In this document: one piece after another, positions 1 to 8,106 of the stretch
How the letters are laid out: each line of letters begins with the position of its first letter
Numbering within the stretch: position 1 is the first letter of the stretch
DNA from: Muribaculaceae bacterium
GTDB taxonomy: Bacteria > Bacteroidota > Bacteroidia > Bacteroidales > Muribaculaceae
Length of the DNA: 37,881 nt
Assembly (NCBI GenBank): GCA_017477555.1
Contig: JAFUVK010000181.1
Span: 1-37,881, forward strand
Reading direction: 5' to 3'
Translations under genes and position numbers: made by a program
Notes under the pieces: generated by a model
Databases searched by the model: none
What the model was told of the DNA's origin: nothing
Seen by the model: only the letters and a program-made list of their open reading frames with translations

Positions 1-136
1 AATCAAGAACGATGGGAGGTGGCCTGAAAAGACACCTCTGAAAACAAGCCAAACCGCCGTATGCCGAACGGCACGTACGGTGGTGTGGGAGGAAAGGGAG
101 CGAAAGCCAAAACTCTCGCTCCCCGACCTACCCGAT
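1..136 (+). mobile_element. 3' end of a group II intron (class C): domains V and VI
   Basis: Domain V is visible at 54-83. Its lower stem carries the catalytic triad CGC (55-57), the form typical of class C introns; most other classes have AGC. A GTA/TAC stem, a two-base CG bulge (74-75) and a GAAC-capped tip follow. Domain VI spans about 84-136. Its stem pairs GGGAGCGA (96-103) with TCGCTCCC (115-122). The basal stem leaves A130 unpaired, which fits a branch-point adenosine 7 nt from the 3' end. The intron would end in GAT at 134-136 and be followed at once by a T-run (137-143). Class C introns prefer to insert just after terminator hairpins, and a T-run in the 3' exon fits that. The intron-encoded reverse transcriptase and the rest of the ribozyme lie outside the window. 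I saw no convincing end of a reverse transcriptase gene in bases 1-50. Confidence 0.85.
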
Positions 137-178
137 TTTTTTTGCGCAAAATAGTTCTAATAATTCTCAATTATTTCG

Positions 179-186
179 TAACTTTG
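179..186 (+). promoter_or_regulatory. Bacteroidetes -7 element (TAACTTTG) before the tyrosine kinase gene
   Basis: TAACTTTG matches the -7 consensus TAnnTTTG. No good -33 TTTG lies 19-21 bp upstream, so the match is partial. A start near 193 would give a leader of about 160 nt before the ATG at 352. The element lies just downstream of the intron insertion point. Confidence 0.5.
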
Positions 187-351
187 CAGCGTCGTGTGTC
201 CTGAAGTGTGCACGGCATGAAAAGAAATCTTGTGCAACCGAGCGCAAAACCGAGCTTGATTGAGTTTTGTCGAGTGCAGCCAAGATTATTTAAACCTTGT
301 AACAACAGCCGCGTAGCCGGTTACTGCGGCGCAGATATTTTTGTCGACAAT

Positions 352-2802
352 ATGCAACAACCTGTCATCGAAGAGTCTCAAACGACCCCACGCACCACCA
401 AGAAGAAGTCATCTTCTATTCCCATCAGGGCCTTTTTTATGGCTTGCTTGCGCAACTGGTACTGGTTTGTCATTTCGGTCATTGCCTGTGGCTGCATAGC
501 CTACCTCTACTCCAAGGCGCAGCCGCTGATGTACAACTCCAAGGCACTGATTCTGCTCAAGAGCAAGGACAGTGACGTGGGTGCGCAGTCCAAGGCGTTC
601 AGCGACCTGGGCATGACCGCGACCAGCACGTTCATGCCCAACGAAATCTATAAAATCAAGTCGCCCGACCTGCTTGAGGGCGTGGTCAAGAGCTTGGGAA
701 TCAATGTCCAGTACTATGGACATGTGTTCTTGCGCGATGTCAACATCTATCGCTCCACACCCATCAACATCACACCCTTGCGCGACATCACCCAGTCGTT
801 CTCGATTGTGGTAGTGCCCAAGGGAGGCAACGACCTGGAGTTTAAGGTGCAGGGCGAGGACCGCTGGCAGAAGGCACACTTCGGCAACAAGGTGGCCACC
901 AAATACGGCCCCATCGCCATCACCAAGACAAAGAACTACACCGAGCAGCACAAGGACTTCAACGTCATTGTGCGCGTGAGCACGCCTATAATGCTGGCCA
1001 AGAAGATTGTGGGATCGCTTGCAGCCGAGCATGCCGACAAGGTGAGTGATGTGTTGCGCCTGTCGCTCACATGGGATAATAAGGACGAAGCAGTCGACAT
1101 CCTCAACGCACTCATTGTCGCCTACAACCAGGAGGCCATCAACGACAAGAATGTGGTGGCGCGCTCGACCGAGGCGTTTATCGCTGAGCGTGTCGAGGCA
1201 CTGTCCAAGGACTTGAGCGGCGTCGACAGCCAAGTGGCGGCCCTCAAGACCAGCGCAGCCAACCGCGCCATGTATGCCGACCCCAGTACCGGACTGCGCT
1301 ATGCCGACAAGTCGGCCGATGTCGACATGCAGCTGGCACTGGCGTCGAACATCGCCAACTATATTGCTGGCATGGGCAAAGACCAGCTTATACCGTCCAA
1401 TACCGGCATCGCCAGTACGGGAGTCGAGGGACAGATACAGCAGTACAACGAGGCCATGCTCAAGTACCAGAAGATTGCGGCCACTTCGTCGAGCGAGAAC
1501 CCCGTGATGATCGAACTGGAGCGCTCGCTGGCCACTATGCGTCAGAGCATCCAGCAGGGACTGGGCAACTACATCACATCGTTGCGTGCAAGGCAGAGCC
1601 AGGCTGCGTCGCAGCAGTCAATAGCCACCGGCTCGATTATTGCCGTGCCGTCGCAGGAGAAGGCCATTACAGAGGTGTCGCGACAGCAGAAAATCAAGGA
1701 GCAACTTTACCTCTACCTGCTCAACAAGCGAGAGGAAAATGCCCTGCAGCTAGCCATCACAGAGCCTAACGCCAAGGTCATCGAGGCTGCTACAGGCGCA
1801 GGACCGGTTTCACCGGTGCCATCGCGCATCATGATGATGGGACTGCTCATCGGACTGCTCATACCGGTATTGTTGCTATATGCCGTCTACTGGTACTATT
1901 CGCTCGACACCAAGGTGCACACCCGTCACGACATCGAAGATGTCATGGATGTACCCATCATCGGAGAACTGCCGGCCAAGAAGAAGCACCAGGTCGACAA
2001 GGAAATTATTGTCACCGAGAATGGTCACGACCGCATCAGCGAGGCTTGCCGCATCATTCGCTCAAACATCGACTATATTGCCATGCCCAAGCCTGGCGAG
2101 GGACTGGTGATACAGTTCACTTCCACCATGTCGGGCGAGGGAAAGAGTTTTGTCGCTGTCAACCTGGCGCTGTCGTTTGCTCATGCGGGCAAGCGGGTGG
2201 TTGCTGTTGACCTTGACCTGCGCAAGGGACGTTTCTCAGAGTATGTGGGCATGCAGGATGCCAACATCGGTGTGAGCTCGTTCCTCTCGGGAAAAACCGA
2301 CAGCCTGGACGATATCATACAGCACAGGCCCTTCCAGAATAACCTCGACTTTATCTGTGTCGGAGCCATACCGCCCAACCCCACCAACCTGCTGATGAGC
2401 GAGCGCTTTAAGCAGCTTATTGCACATCTCAAGGCGAAGTATGATTACATCTTCCTTGACACGGTACCCTACAATATCATCGCCGATGCGGCGCTGATCA
2501 ATCGCGAGTGCGACTTGACCATCTACGTCATCCGCGACGGGAAGGTCGACAAGCGCTACCTCGACGACCTGGACAAGATGATCAAGGCCGGCAAGATGCG
2601 CAACGCCACCATCCTGGTCAACGACATCAAGATCGATAATAAGCACTATGGCTACGGCAGCTATGGCTATGGTTATGGCTATGGATACGGATACGGGAAC
2701 TATGGTTACGGATATGGCTACGGATATGGCTACCACAGCGACGACGAGGAAGTCGAGGACAAGTCGCTGCTGGCACGTCTGGGCCTGAAAAAGAAGAAGT
2801 AA
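352..2802 (+). CDS. Wzc-like polysaccharide co-polymerase / BY-type tyrosine autokinase
   Basis: An inner-membrane protein controlling export and chain length of a surface polysaccharide. From the ATG at 352 it is 816 residues. The frame stays open back to 208, but those 48 residues do not look like a Wzz N-terminus and would overlap the leader. A first membrane segment at about residues 25-45 opens the Wzz-type region, a long helical periplasmic part follows, and a second membrane segment lies near 485-510. The cytoplasmic kinase shows Walker A (SGEGKS, about 594-599), Walker A' (VDLDLRKG) and Walker B (IFLDT, about 700). The tail is a Tyr/Gly run with 14 tyrosines in about 31 residues (positions about 765-795), then an acidic and a lysine-rich end. 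Tyrosine clusters in BY-kinases are the autophosphorylation site. The stop codon touches the next start, so the gene is probably cotranscribed with the UDP-sugar dehydrogenase. Confidence 0.9.
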   Translation: MQQPVIEESQTTPRTTKKKSSSIPIRAFFMACLRNWYWFVISVIACGCIAYLYSKAQPLMYNSKALILLKSKDSDVGAQSKAFSDLGMTATSTFMPNEIYKIKSPDLLEGVVKSLGINVQYYGHVFLRDVNIYRSTPINITPLRDITQSFSIVVVPKGGNDLEFKVQGEDRWQKAHFGNKVATKYGPIAITKTKNYTEQHKDFNVIVRVSTPIMLAKKIVGSLAAEHADKVSDVLRLSLTWDNKDEAVDILNALIVAYNQEAINDKNVVARSTEAFIAERVEALSKDLSGVDSQVAALKTSAANRAMYADPSTGLRYADKSADVDMQLALASNIANYIAGMGKDQLIPSNTGIASTGVEGQIQQYNEAMLKYQKIAATSSSENPVMIELERSLATMRQSIQQGLGNYITSLRARQSQAASQQSIATGSIIAVPSQEKAITEVSRQQKIKEQLYLYLLNKREENALQLAITEPNAKVIEAATGAGPVSPVPSRIMMMGLLIGLLIPVLLLYAVYWYYSLDTKVHTRHDIEDVMDVPIIGELPAKKKHQVDKEIIVTENGHDRISEACRIIRSNIDYIAMPKPGEGLVIQFTSTMSGEGKSFVAVNLALSFAHAGKRVVAVDLDLRKGRFSEYVGMQDANIGVSSFLSGKTDSLDDIIQHRPFQNNLDFICVGAIPPNPTNLLMSERFKQLIAHLKAKYDYIFLDTVPYNIIADAALINRECDLTIYVIRDGKVDKRYLDDLDKMIKAGKMRNATILVNDIKIDNKHYGYGSYGYGYGYGYGYGNYGYGYGYGYGYHSDDEEVEDKSLLARLGLKKKK

Positions 2803-4041
2803 ATGAATATCGCAGTTGCGGGAACGGGCTATGTGGGGCTGAGCATATCGTGTCTGCTGGCGCGGCACAACCACGTCGAGGCAGTCGACATCGTTCCTGA
2901 AAAAGTCGACATGATCAATCGGCGGCTGTCGCCTATCGCCGACACTGAAATTGAGCAAGCACTGGCACAGGGCAGGCTGGATCTCCATGCCACACTCGAT
3001 GCGGCAAAGGCCTATGCACAGGCCGACGTGGTGGTCATTGCCGCTCCCACCAACTATGACCCGCAGCGCAACTTCTTCGACACCTCGGCCGTGGAAGCGG
3101 TTGTCGACCTGGTGCTTAAGACGAGCAGCCGGGCTATTATGGTCATCAAGAGCACCATCCCCGTGGGATATACCCAGGCTTTGCGTGAACGCACGGGATG
3201 CAAGCGCATCTTGTTCTCGCCTGAGTTCTTGCGCGAGAGCAAGGCTCTCTACGACAACCTGCATCCCAGTCGCATCATCGTGGGGACCGACCTCGGCGAT
3301 GATGAGATGCTGCAGGCGGCACACACATTTGCCGGGCTGTTGCAGCAGGGAGCCATTGACACCGATGTGCCCACACTCATCATGGGTACCACTGAGGCCG
3401 AGGCCGTCAAGCTATTTGCCAACACCTACCTGGCGCTGCGCGTCAGTTACTTCAACGAGCTGGACACCTATGCCGAGGTAAAGGGGCTGGACACACGGGC
3501 CATCATCGATGGTGTGTGTCTCGACCCCCGTATAGGCAGCCACTACAACAACCCGTCGTTCGGCTACGGAGGCTACTGCCTGCCCAAGGACACTAAGCAG
3601 TTGCTGGCTAACTATGCCGACGTGCCCGAGAACCTCATCCAGGCCATCGTGGAGAGCAACCGAACGCGCAAGGACTTCATTGCCGACCGTGTGCTCAACT
3701 TGGCCGGCTACTACGATTATTACAACCGAGGTGACTTCGACCCGGGTAAGGAGCATGAGTGTGTCATCGGGGTTTATCGCTTGACGATGAAGACCGGCAG
3801 TGACAATTTCCGGCAGTCTTCTATTCAAGGTGTGATGAAGCGCATTAAGGCCAAGGGGGCTACTGTCATCATCTATGAGCCAACATTGCCCGACGGCAGC
3901 ACGTTCTTCGGTAGCCATGTGGTCAACGACCTGGACGAGTTCAAGCGGCTCTCGCAGGCCATCATCGCCAATCGCTACGATTCGGCGCTAGACGATGTAC
4001 ACGACCGTGTTTACACTCGCGACCTCTTCGGGCGCGACTGA
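2803..4041 (+). CDS. ugd: UDP-glucose 6-dehydrogenase family nucleotide-sugar dehydrogenase
   Basis: Makes a UDP-uronic acid by two-step NAD-dependent oxidation of a UDP-sugar in the cytoplasm, as precursor for the polysaccharide exported by the upstream system. The 412-residue length matches the short bacterial UGD type. The Rossmann motif GTGYVG is at residues 7-12. The catalytic cysteine is C259 in GGYCLPKD. The middle dimerisation helix and the C-terminal UDP-binding domain are both present. The ATG directly abuts the TAA of the kinase gene, which argues for translational coupling. UDP-glucose is the likely substrate, but UDP-GlcNAc or UDP-ManNAc relatives share these motifs. Confidence 0.9.
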   Translation: MNIAVAGTGYVGLSISCLLARHNHVEAVDIVPEKVDMINRRLSPIADTEIEQALAQGRLDLHATLDAAKAYAQADVVVIAAPTNYDPQRNFFDTSAVEAVVDLVLKTSSRAIMVIKSTIPVGYTQALRERTGCKRILFSPEFLRESKALYDNLHPSRIIVGTDLGDDEMLQAAHTFAGLLQQGAIDTDVPTLIMGTTEAEAVKLFANTYLALRVSYFNELDTYAEVKGLDTRAIIDGVCLDPRIGSHYNNPSFGYGGYCLPKDTKQLLANYADVPENLIQAIVESNRTRKDFIADRVLNLAGYYDYYNRGDFDPGKEHECVIGVYRLTMKTGSDNFRQSSIQGVMKRIKAKGATVIIYEPTLPDGSTFFGSHVVNDLDEFKRLSQAIIANRYDSALDDVHDRVYTRDLFGRD

Positions 4042-4126
4042 GCGGCAAAAGAAGCAAGAAGCGAGAAACAAGAGGCGAGGGGCGAGAACTCATAACCCAT
4101 AACTATAAACGAAAAAACTCTTAGCG
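4042..4126. repeat. Low-complexity purine-rich spacer
   Basis: Short degenerate repeats of the type GAAGCAAGAAGCGAGAAAC followed by CATAACCCATAAC. Similar degenerate words recur in other intergenic gaps of this window (near 15540, 19990 and 26900). No gene or hairpin is seen here. Confidence 0.4.
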
Positions 4127-4353
4127 ATGGGCCAATTCAGACGTTACCCTGCCGGCGTGCAGGACTTTGAAGAGACATCTATGTGCTTGAGCTGAAGATT
4201 GACGATACGGCTACGGTCGATGACGCGCTGGCACAGATTGACGAGAAGAACTACTTGATTCCCTACCAGAACGACCCGCCCCCGGTGGTCAAGGTGGGTG
4301 CCGTGCTCGACCGCGCCACACGCACCATCCGCGAGTGGAAGATTGTTTGTTAA
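4127..4353 (+). pseudogene. Internally deleted AAA-ATPase / PD-(D/E)XK nuclease gene (remnant 1)
   Basis: The first ~16 codons from ATG 4127 read MGQFRRYPAGVQDFEE, the usual beginning of Bacteroidales AAA-ATPase-like proteins that end in a PD-(D/E)XK nuclease domain (PF09820/PF08011, from memory). The sequence then jumps, near 4172, to the C-terminal end of the same family in another frame: DIYVLELKID, then a conserved helix, then TRTIREWKIVC and TAA at 4351-4353. The whole ATPase core and most of the nuclease are missing, and the two parts are out of frame. These genes are common, repetitive and probably mobile in this order. The remnant sits between the sugar dehydrogenase and aminotransferase genes and shows the polysaccharide locus was once interrupted. 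Confidence 0.8.
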
Positions 4354-4374
4354 ATCTAATTTCTCAATAGTGCA

Positions 4375-5517
4375 ATGGAAAAGATTTGGTTATGCCTGGC
4401 ACACATGAGTGAGGCCGGCGAAGAGATGAAATATATCCGTGAGGCATTCGACACCAATTGGGTGGTGCCTCTAGGTCCCAATGTCAACGGCTTTGAGCAA
4501 GACTTGGAGCAGCTGTGTGGGCATGACAAGCATGTGGTGGCGCTGGCCAGTGGCACCTCGGCCATCCATCTGGCACTGATTATGCTGGGGGTGACCCGCG
4601 GCGACGAGGTCATCTGCCAGTCGATGACTTTCAGTGCCAGTGCCAACCCTATCGTCTATCAGGGTGCAACACCGGTGTTTGTCGACAGCGAGCGTGACTC
4701 GTGGAACATGGACCCCAACTTGCTAGAAGAGGCCGTGAAGCAGTCTATTGCACGCACAGGCCAGAAGCCCAAGGCCATCATTCCGGTCTATCTCTATGGA
4801 ATGCCCGCCTATATCGACGACATCATGGATGTTGCGCGTCGTTACGAGATTCCAGTTATCGAAGATTCGGCCGAGGGCTTCGGATCCAACTGGCGTGGCC
4901 AGATGGTGGGCACCTTTGGCGACTATGGCATCATGAGCTTCAACGGCAACAAAATGATTACCACCAGCGGCGGTGGGGCACTCATCTGCCCCAGCATTGA
5001 GGCTAAGAAGCGTGTCATGTTCTATGCCACTCAGGCACGTGAGCCGCTGCCTTACTACCTGCACAAGGAGATAGGTTACAACTATCGCATGAGCAACATC
5101 TGTGCCGGCATCGGACGCGGACAGATGACCATACTCGACCAGCATCTGGCACACCATCGCATGATGTGTGACTTCTATGTTAAACATCTGGCTGACATCG
5201 ACGGTATCACAGTCCATGTCAACCCCGACGAGCGCTTCGACAGCAACTACTGGCTTAACACCATCCTCGTCGACCCGGCCAAGACGGGCGGTGTCACCTA
5301 CGACGACCTGCGGCTGGCCCTGGATGCTGCTGGCATCGAGAGTCGCCCCTTGTGGAAGCCCATGCACACCCAGCCCGTGTTCAGTGGCGCGCCTGCCGTG
5401 GTCAACGGCGTGAGCGAGGACCTCTTTGCCCACGGTCTGTGCCTGCCCAGCGGTCCCATGGTCAAGGAGGCCGATGCCCACCGCATCGTTGCCACCATCC
5501 GCCAGGCATTGCGGTGA
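4375..5517 (+). CDS. DegT/DnrJ/EryC1-family sugar aminotransferase
   Basis: A pyridoxal-phosphate enzyme that transfers an amino group from an amino acid to a nucleotide-linked keto-sugar. It is 380 residues, the usual length. N-terminal features include SGTSAIHLAL at about residues 59-68 (phosphate-binding region of PLP fold type I). The Asp/Glu region IEDSAEGFGS follows near 160, and the PLP lysine is K193 in SFNGNKMITTSGGG. It lies downstream of ugd and is probably part of the same polysaccharide locus, making an amino-sugar for the repeat unit. The exact substrate cannot be read from sequence. The ATG at 4375 is preceded by 21 bp after the remnant gene's stop. A strong terminator follows at 5561-5606. 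Confidence 0.88.
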   Translation: MEKIWLCLAHMSEAGEEMKYIREAFDTNWVVPLGPNVNGFEQDLEQLCGHDKHVVALASGTSAIHLALIMLGVTRGDEVICQSMTFSASANPIVYQGATPVFVDSERDSWNMDPNLLEEAVKQSIARTGQKPKAIIPVYLYGMPAYIDDIMDVARRYEIPVIEDSAEGFGSNWRGQMVGTFGDYGIMSFNGNKMITTSGGGALICPSIEAKKRVMFYATQAREPLPYYLHKEIGYNYRMSNICAGIGRGQMTILDQHLAHHRMMCDFYVKHLADIDGITVHVNPDERFDSNYWLNTILVDPAKTGGVTYDDLRLALDAAGIESRPLWKPMHTQPVFSGAPAVVNGVSEDLFAHGLCLPSGPMVKEADAHRIVATIRQALR

Positions 5518-5560
5518 AAACACATGCAGAGTTGACGTCTGTTATATTTTATTTGCAAAA

Positions 5561-5606
5561 AAACGACTTACAATTTCGATATTGTAAGTCGTTTGTATTT
5601 TTTTGT
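5561..5606 (+). terminator. Intrinsic terminator after the polysaccharide cluster
   Basis: A perfect 12-bp stem pairs ACGACTTACAAT (5563-5574) with ATTGTAAGTCGT (5581-5592) around the loop TTCGAT. Two A-T pairs extend it, and a T-rich tract runs to about 5604. It separates the polysaccharide genes from the following secreted-protein genes. Confidence 0.88.
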
Positions 5607-5631
5607 AAGTGCTTTTCTAATTGAACAGTAG

Positions 5632-5639
5632 TAATTTTG
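5632..5639 (+). promoter_or_regulatory. Bacteroidetes -7 element (TAATTTTG)
   Basis: TAATTTTG matches TAnnTTTG about 42 bp before the beta-helix gene start. A TTTTG at 5601-5605 is somewhat too far for a good -33 element. Confidence 0.5.
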
Positions 5640-5680
5640 TATAACTAAATTTTTGCTAACCCATAAAACAAAAAATGATT

Positions 5681-6712
5681 ATGAAAAAACTACTGTTTAT
5701 CACATTGGTGTGCTGGCTGGCCATCGCTGTCAGCGCACAAAACCAGGTTCAGACAGCCATCTTGCAGCATGGCGCTGAGACAACTGTGTACAACGGAAGT
5801 CAGGCTCTGGTTAACGCCTATAATGCCGCAGTCAATGGTGATATCATCACTCTCTCGGCAGGTACCTTCACAGCGACCAATATCGAGAAGTCTATCATGC
5901 TCTACGGAGCAGGATTTGAGAACAATGATGACAAGGGTACACACTTGACCATTCTGGGTGGTTTTGCTGTGGGACTAGCAAACGATACGTTACGCAATGT
6001 CCACGTTGAAGGCATTTATGTCAATGGAAGATTGAGGATTGCCGGAGGACCAACCGACCAGTTGCACATCGTCAAGTGTTATGTCAATGAGCACATCTTT
6101 TTCGAGCAGATGAGTCAAAACACAATCATAGACCAATGCATTGTCAAGTCGAATCTCACGTCGTACAATTCGAGATATTTGGCTAAAAATATGTTGGTTA
6201 CCAATACGCTGGTTCAAGGCAACCTGTACGGTTTTACGTCCGAGAGTACTGTGATGGTCGACCATTGCATGTTGCGCAACCAGCTCTGGAAGTATGACGA
6301 AACGGCGGCATTCACGTGGATTAACTGCATCTTCTATAATGATGACCGGGCTTGTTGGGACACTGATTATCGCATGGTCAGTCCGGCCAGTGTGGTGCGC
6401 AACTGCATCCATGTACAGGATGCTTCAGGCAGCTACAATACCTTCAACGGCTTCCGCGATGCCGATGTCGATGGATGCTGGCTGGTACGCCTGGCTGATA
6501 TCTTTGCTGATGGTGAGAATGGAGCCTATACTGAAACCCGTACCTATGAGTTGCAGCAACCCGATGTGTGGGTAGGAACCGATGGAACCGAAGTAGGGCT
6601 TCGTGGCGGTCATGGCTGGAGCAAGGCACCGGGTATCCCTGTTGTCAAGCGCATGCAACTTGCCGTTGAGGGAACACAACTCAAGGTGGACTACGAGGCC
6701 GAGGCACGCTAA
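5681..6712 (+). CDS. Secreted right-handed beta-helix protein
   Basis: A Sec signal peptide (MKKLLFITLVCWLAIAVSA, cleavage near AQN) leads into a 343-residue protein. An alternative ATG two codons upstream (5675) is possible. The middle has short strands in a repeating pattern with N/D/C-rich turns (for example VDHCMLRNQLW, WINCIFYND, VVRNCIHVQD). This is the look of a right-handed parallel beta-helix such as those of pectate-lyase-like proteins. It opens with an ALVNAYNAAVNGDIITLSAG segment typical of that fold's first coils. No catalytic motif is recognised, so it may be a structural or binding protein. It is followed 22-28 bp later by another secreted protein gene and the pair is probably one transcript. 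Confidence 0.7.
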   Translation: MKKLLFITLVCWLAIAVSAQNQVQTAILQHGAETTVYNGSQALVNAYNAAVNGDIITLSAGTFTATNIEKSIMLYGAGFENNDDKGTHLTILGGFAVGLANDTLRNVHVEGIYVNGRLRIAGGPTDQLHIVKCYVNEHIFFEQMSQNTIIDQCIVKSNLTSYNSRYLAKNMLVTNTLVQGNLYGFTSESTVMVDHCMLRNQLWKYDETAAFTWINCIFYNDDRACWDTDYRMVSPASVVRNCIHVQDASGSYNTFNGFRDADVDGCWLVRLADIFADGENGAYTETRTYELQQPDVWVGTDGTEVGLRGGHGWSKAPGIPVVKRMQLAVEGTQLKVDYEAEAR

Positions 6713-6740
6713 TCTTGTTCAACCCTATAATGTAATGGTT

Positions 6741-7799
6741 ATGAACAAGATGTGTAATATTATATTGCTGGTGGCGGCAATGTTAGGTGGACAGGGCACA
6801 GCGGCACAAGGCGTAGTCATTCACCGACAAGGATGGTTTGATGGCAATGTTTCCGAGCCCGTTGCACTGGCCGAAGGCACTGCCAGGCTCGATATCGCGA
6901 GACTACAGCCAGGACTGCATTCATTCACCATGCGCGTGCAGGACAATCAAGGGGCATGGAGTTCACCGTTGACGCAATTCTTTGTAGTGCCGTCCAGTGT
7001 CGACAAAGCGCACGAGATTGTGCGGGCCGAGGCATGGATTGATGGCAAGTTTGCACAGCGCCAATCGCTGCCGCAAGCTCATGCCGAGATTGATGTAATG
7101 TCGCTCACGCCTGGTCTGCACACACTCACTATGCGCGTACAGGACAACAATGGGCTGTGGAGCGGTAACATGACGCAATATTTTGTAGTCCCTTACCAGA
7201 CGCAGGAGCCAGCAGAGATTGCCCGGTGCGTGGGGTGGGTTGATGGCAATGTGAAACAACGGCAGACACTCAATCCACATCAAGCAATCATTGATGTCAC
7301 CGGACTCACGGTAGGCATTCACCTGTTCACCGCTGTCGCGCAGGACACGCGGGGACGGTGGAGTTCGCCCTTGTCGCAATACTTTTTGATTCCGTTGGAG
7401 CAACACAGCGGAGTGACTGTCGACCAGTGCATGTATTGGTTCAACGACAGTGTTCAGAACACGCAGTATGCGGCACTGGACTCAGTATGTGGAATCGTTG
7501 ACCTGGATATCAGTCACTTGGCTCAAGGCGAACATACCTTGTGGTGGCGTGTGCGAGACACAAAGGGCGCATGGAGCGAGCCGTTTAAACAGACGTTCAC
7601 TATAACGATGTCCGAGTACTTGTTGGGGGATGTTAATAATGATGGAAATGTTGATATTGCTGATGTCAATATCATTATCAATGTCATGCTGGGTCGGGAT
7701 CAGGCTTCGAATTATGGTCACCGATGCTATGTCACCGATGACGAAACTGTCGATATTGCAGATATCAATGCCGTCATTAATATCATGCTTGGCATGTAG
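6741..7799 (+). CDS. Secreted protein with four ~65-residue beta repeats and a dockerin-like tail
   Basis: Start chosen at ATG 6741, giving the signal peptide MNKMCNIILLVAAMLGGQGTA; ATG 6735 is an alternative, and the frame open upstream to 6603 overlaps the previous gene. After cleavage come four tandem units of about 65 residues, each ending in the pattern LxxGxHxxxxRVQDxxGxWS, then TQYFVVP. They look like small beta-sandwich modules. The last ~60 residues are two dockerin type I-like calcium-binding loops (GDVNNDGNVDIADVN, and a second, weaker one containing ETVDIADINAVIN). This pair is more diverged than the dockerin-like pairs further downstream. The function is unknown; it is probably an extracellular or surface protein. 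A strong terminator follows. Confidence 0.75.
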   Translation: MNKMCNIILLVAAMLGGQGTAAQGVVIHRQGWFDGNVSEPVALAEGTARLDIARLQPGLHSFTMRVQDNQGAWSSPLTQFFVVPSSVDKAHEIVRAEAWIDGKFAQRQSLPQAHAEIDVMSLTPGLHTLTMRVQDNNGLWSGNMTQYFVVPYQTQEPAEIARCVGWVDGNVKQRQTLNPHQAIIDVTGLTVGIHLFTAVAQDTRGRWSSPLSQYFLIPLEQHSGVTVDQCMYWFNDSVQNTQYAALDSVCGIVDLDISHLAQGEHTLWWRVRDTKGAWSEPFKQTFTITMSEYLLGDVNNDGNVDIADVNIIINVMLGRDQASNYGHRCYVTDDETVDIADINAVINIMLGM

Positions 7800-7808
7800 C
7801 AAGCAAAT

Positions 7809-7876
7809 CTCACGCATATTGCGCTGATGAACTGAGTGCAGATTTCATCAGCGCAATCTGCGTGAGTTTTCTTTTT
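7809..7876 (+). terminator. Long-stem intrinsic terminator
   Basis: A 23-nt arm at 7809-7831 pairs with 7844-7866 (22 of 23 positions), with a 12-nt loop. TTTTCTTTTT follows on the + strand. It ends the preceding secreted-protein operon. Confidence 0.85.
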
Positions 7877-7929
7877 GCGATTAAAATAGTCTTGGCGATA
7901 TTCAAGGATGACGCTAGGAGGGCAGCCGC

Positions 7930-8055
7930 TCACTTTCGAGGCACATTTTCTGGGGCGGGGACCCAGGCGTAGGCGCCAATGTCGATGCCGTCGCGCGACC
8001 AGCGGTCGATGCCGTAACGGTCATATCGGGCGTTGGCCGGACTTGTTTCTCTGTT
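7930..8055 (-). pseudogene. 3' remnant of a beta-helix lipoprotein gene
   Basis: Bases 7948-8040 match 13929-14021 at 90 of 93 positions. The latter is the 3' end of the complete minus-strand lipoprotein gene at 13917-15326. In the same minus frame the remnant reads NRETSPANARYDRYG, then a matching segment, then its own tail PENVPRK and a stop at 7930-7932. Upstream (toward 8060) the frame meets a stop and similarity ends. It is therefore the C-terminal end of a lost paralogue with its own ending, not a copy of the whole gene end. Confidence 0.75.
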
Positions 8056-8069
8056 TTTTTACCAGAAAA

Positions 8070-8100
8070 TTTGTTCTTTAACGAATATTTTGTATCTTTG
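8070..8100 (+). promoter_or_regulatory. Complete Bacteroidetes promoter for the structured leader RNA
   Basis: TTTG at 8070-8073, a 19-bp spacer, and TATCTTTG at 8093-8100 match the consensus exactly in sequence and spacing. Transcription should begin near 8107, just before the structured region. Confidence 0.8.
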
Positions 8101-8106
8101 CAGCGT

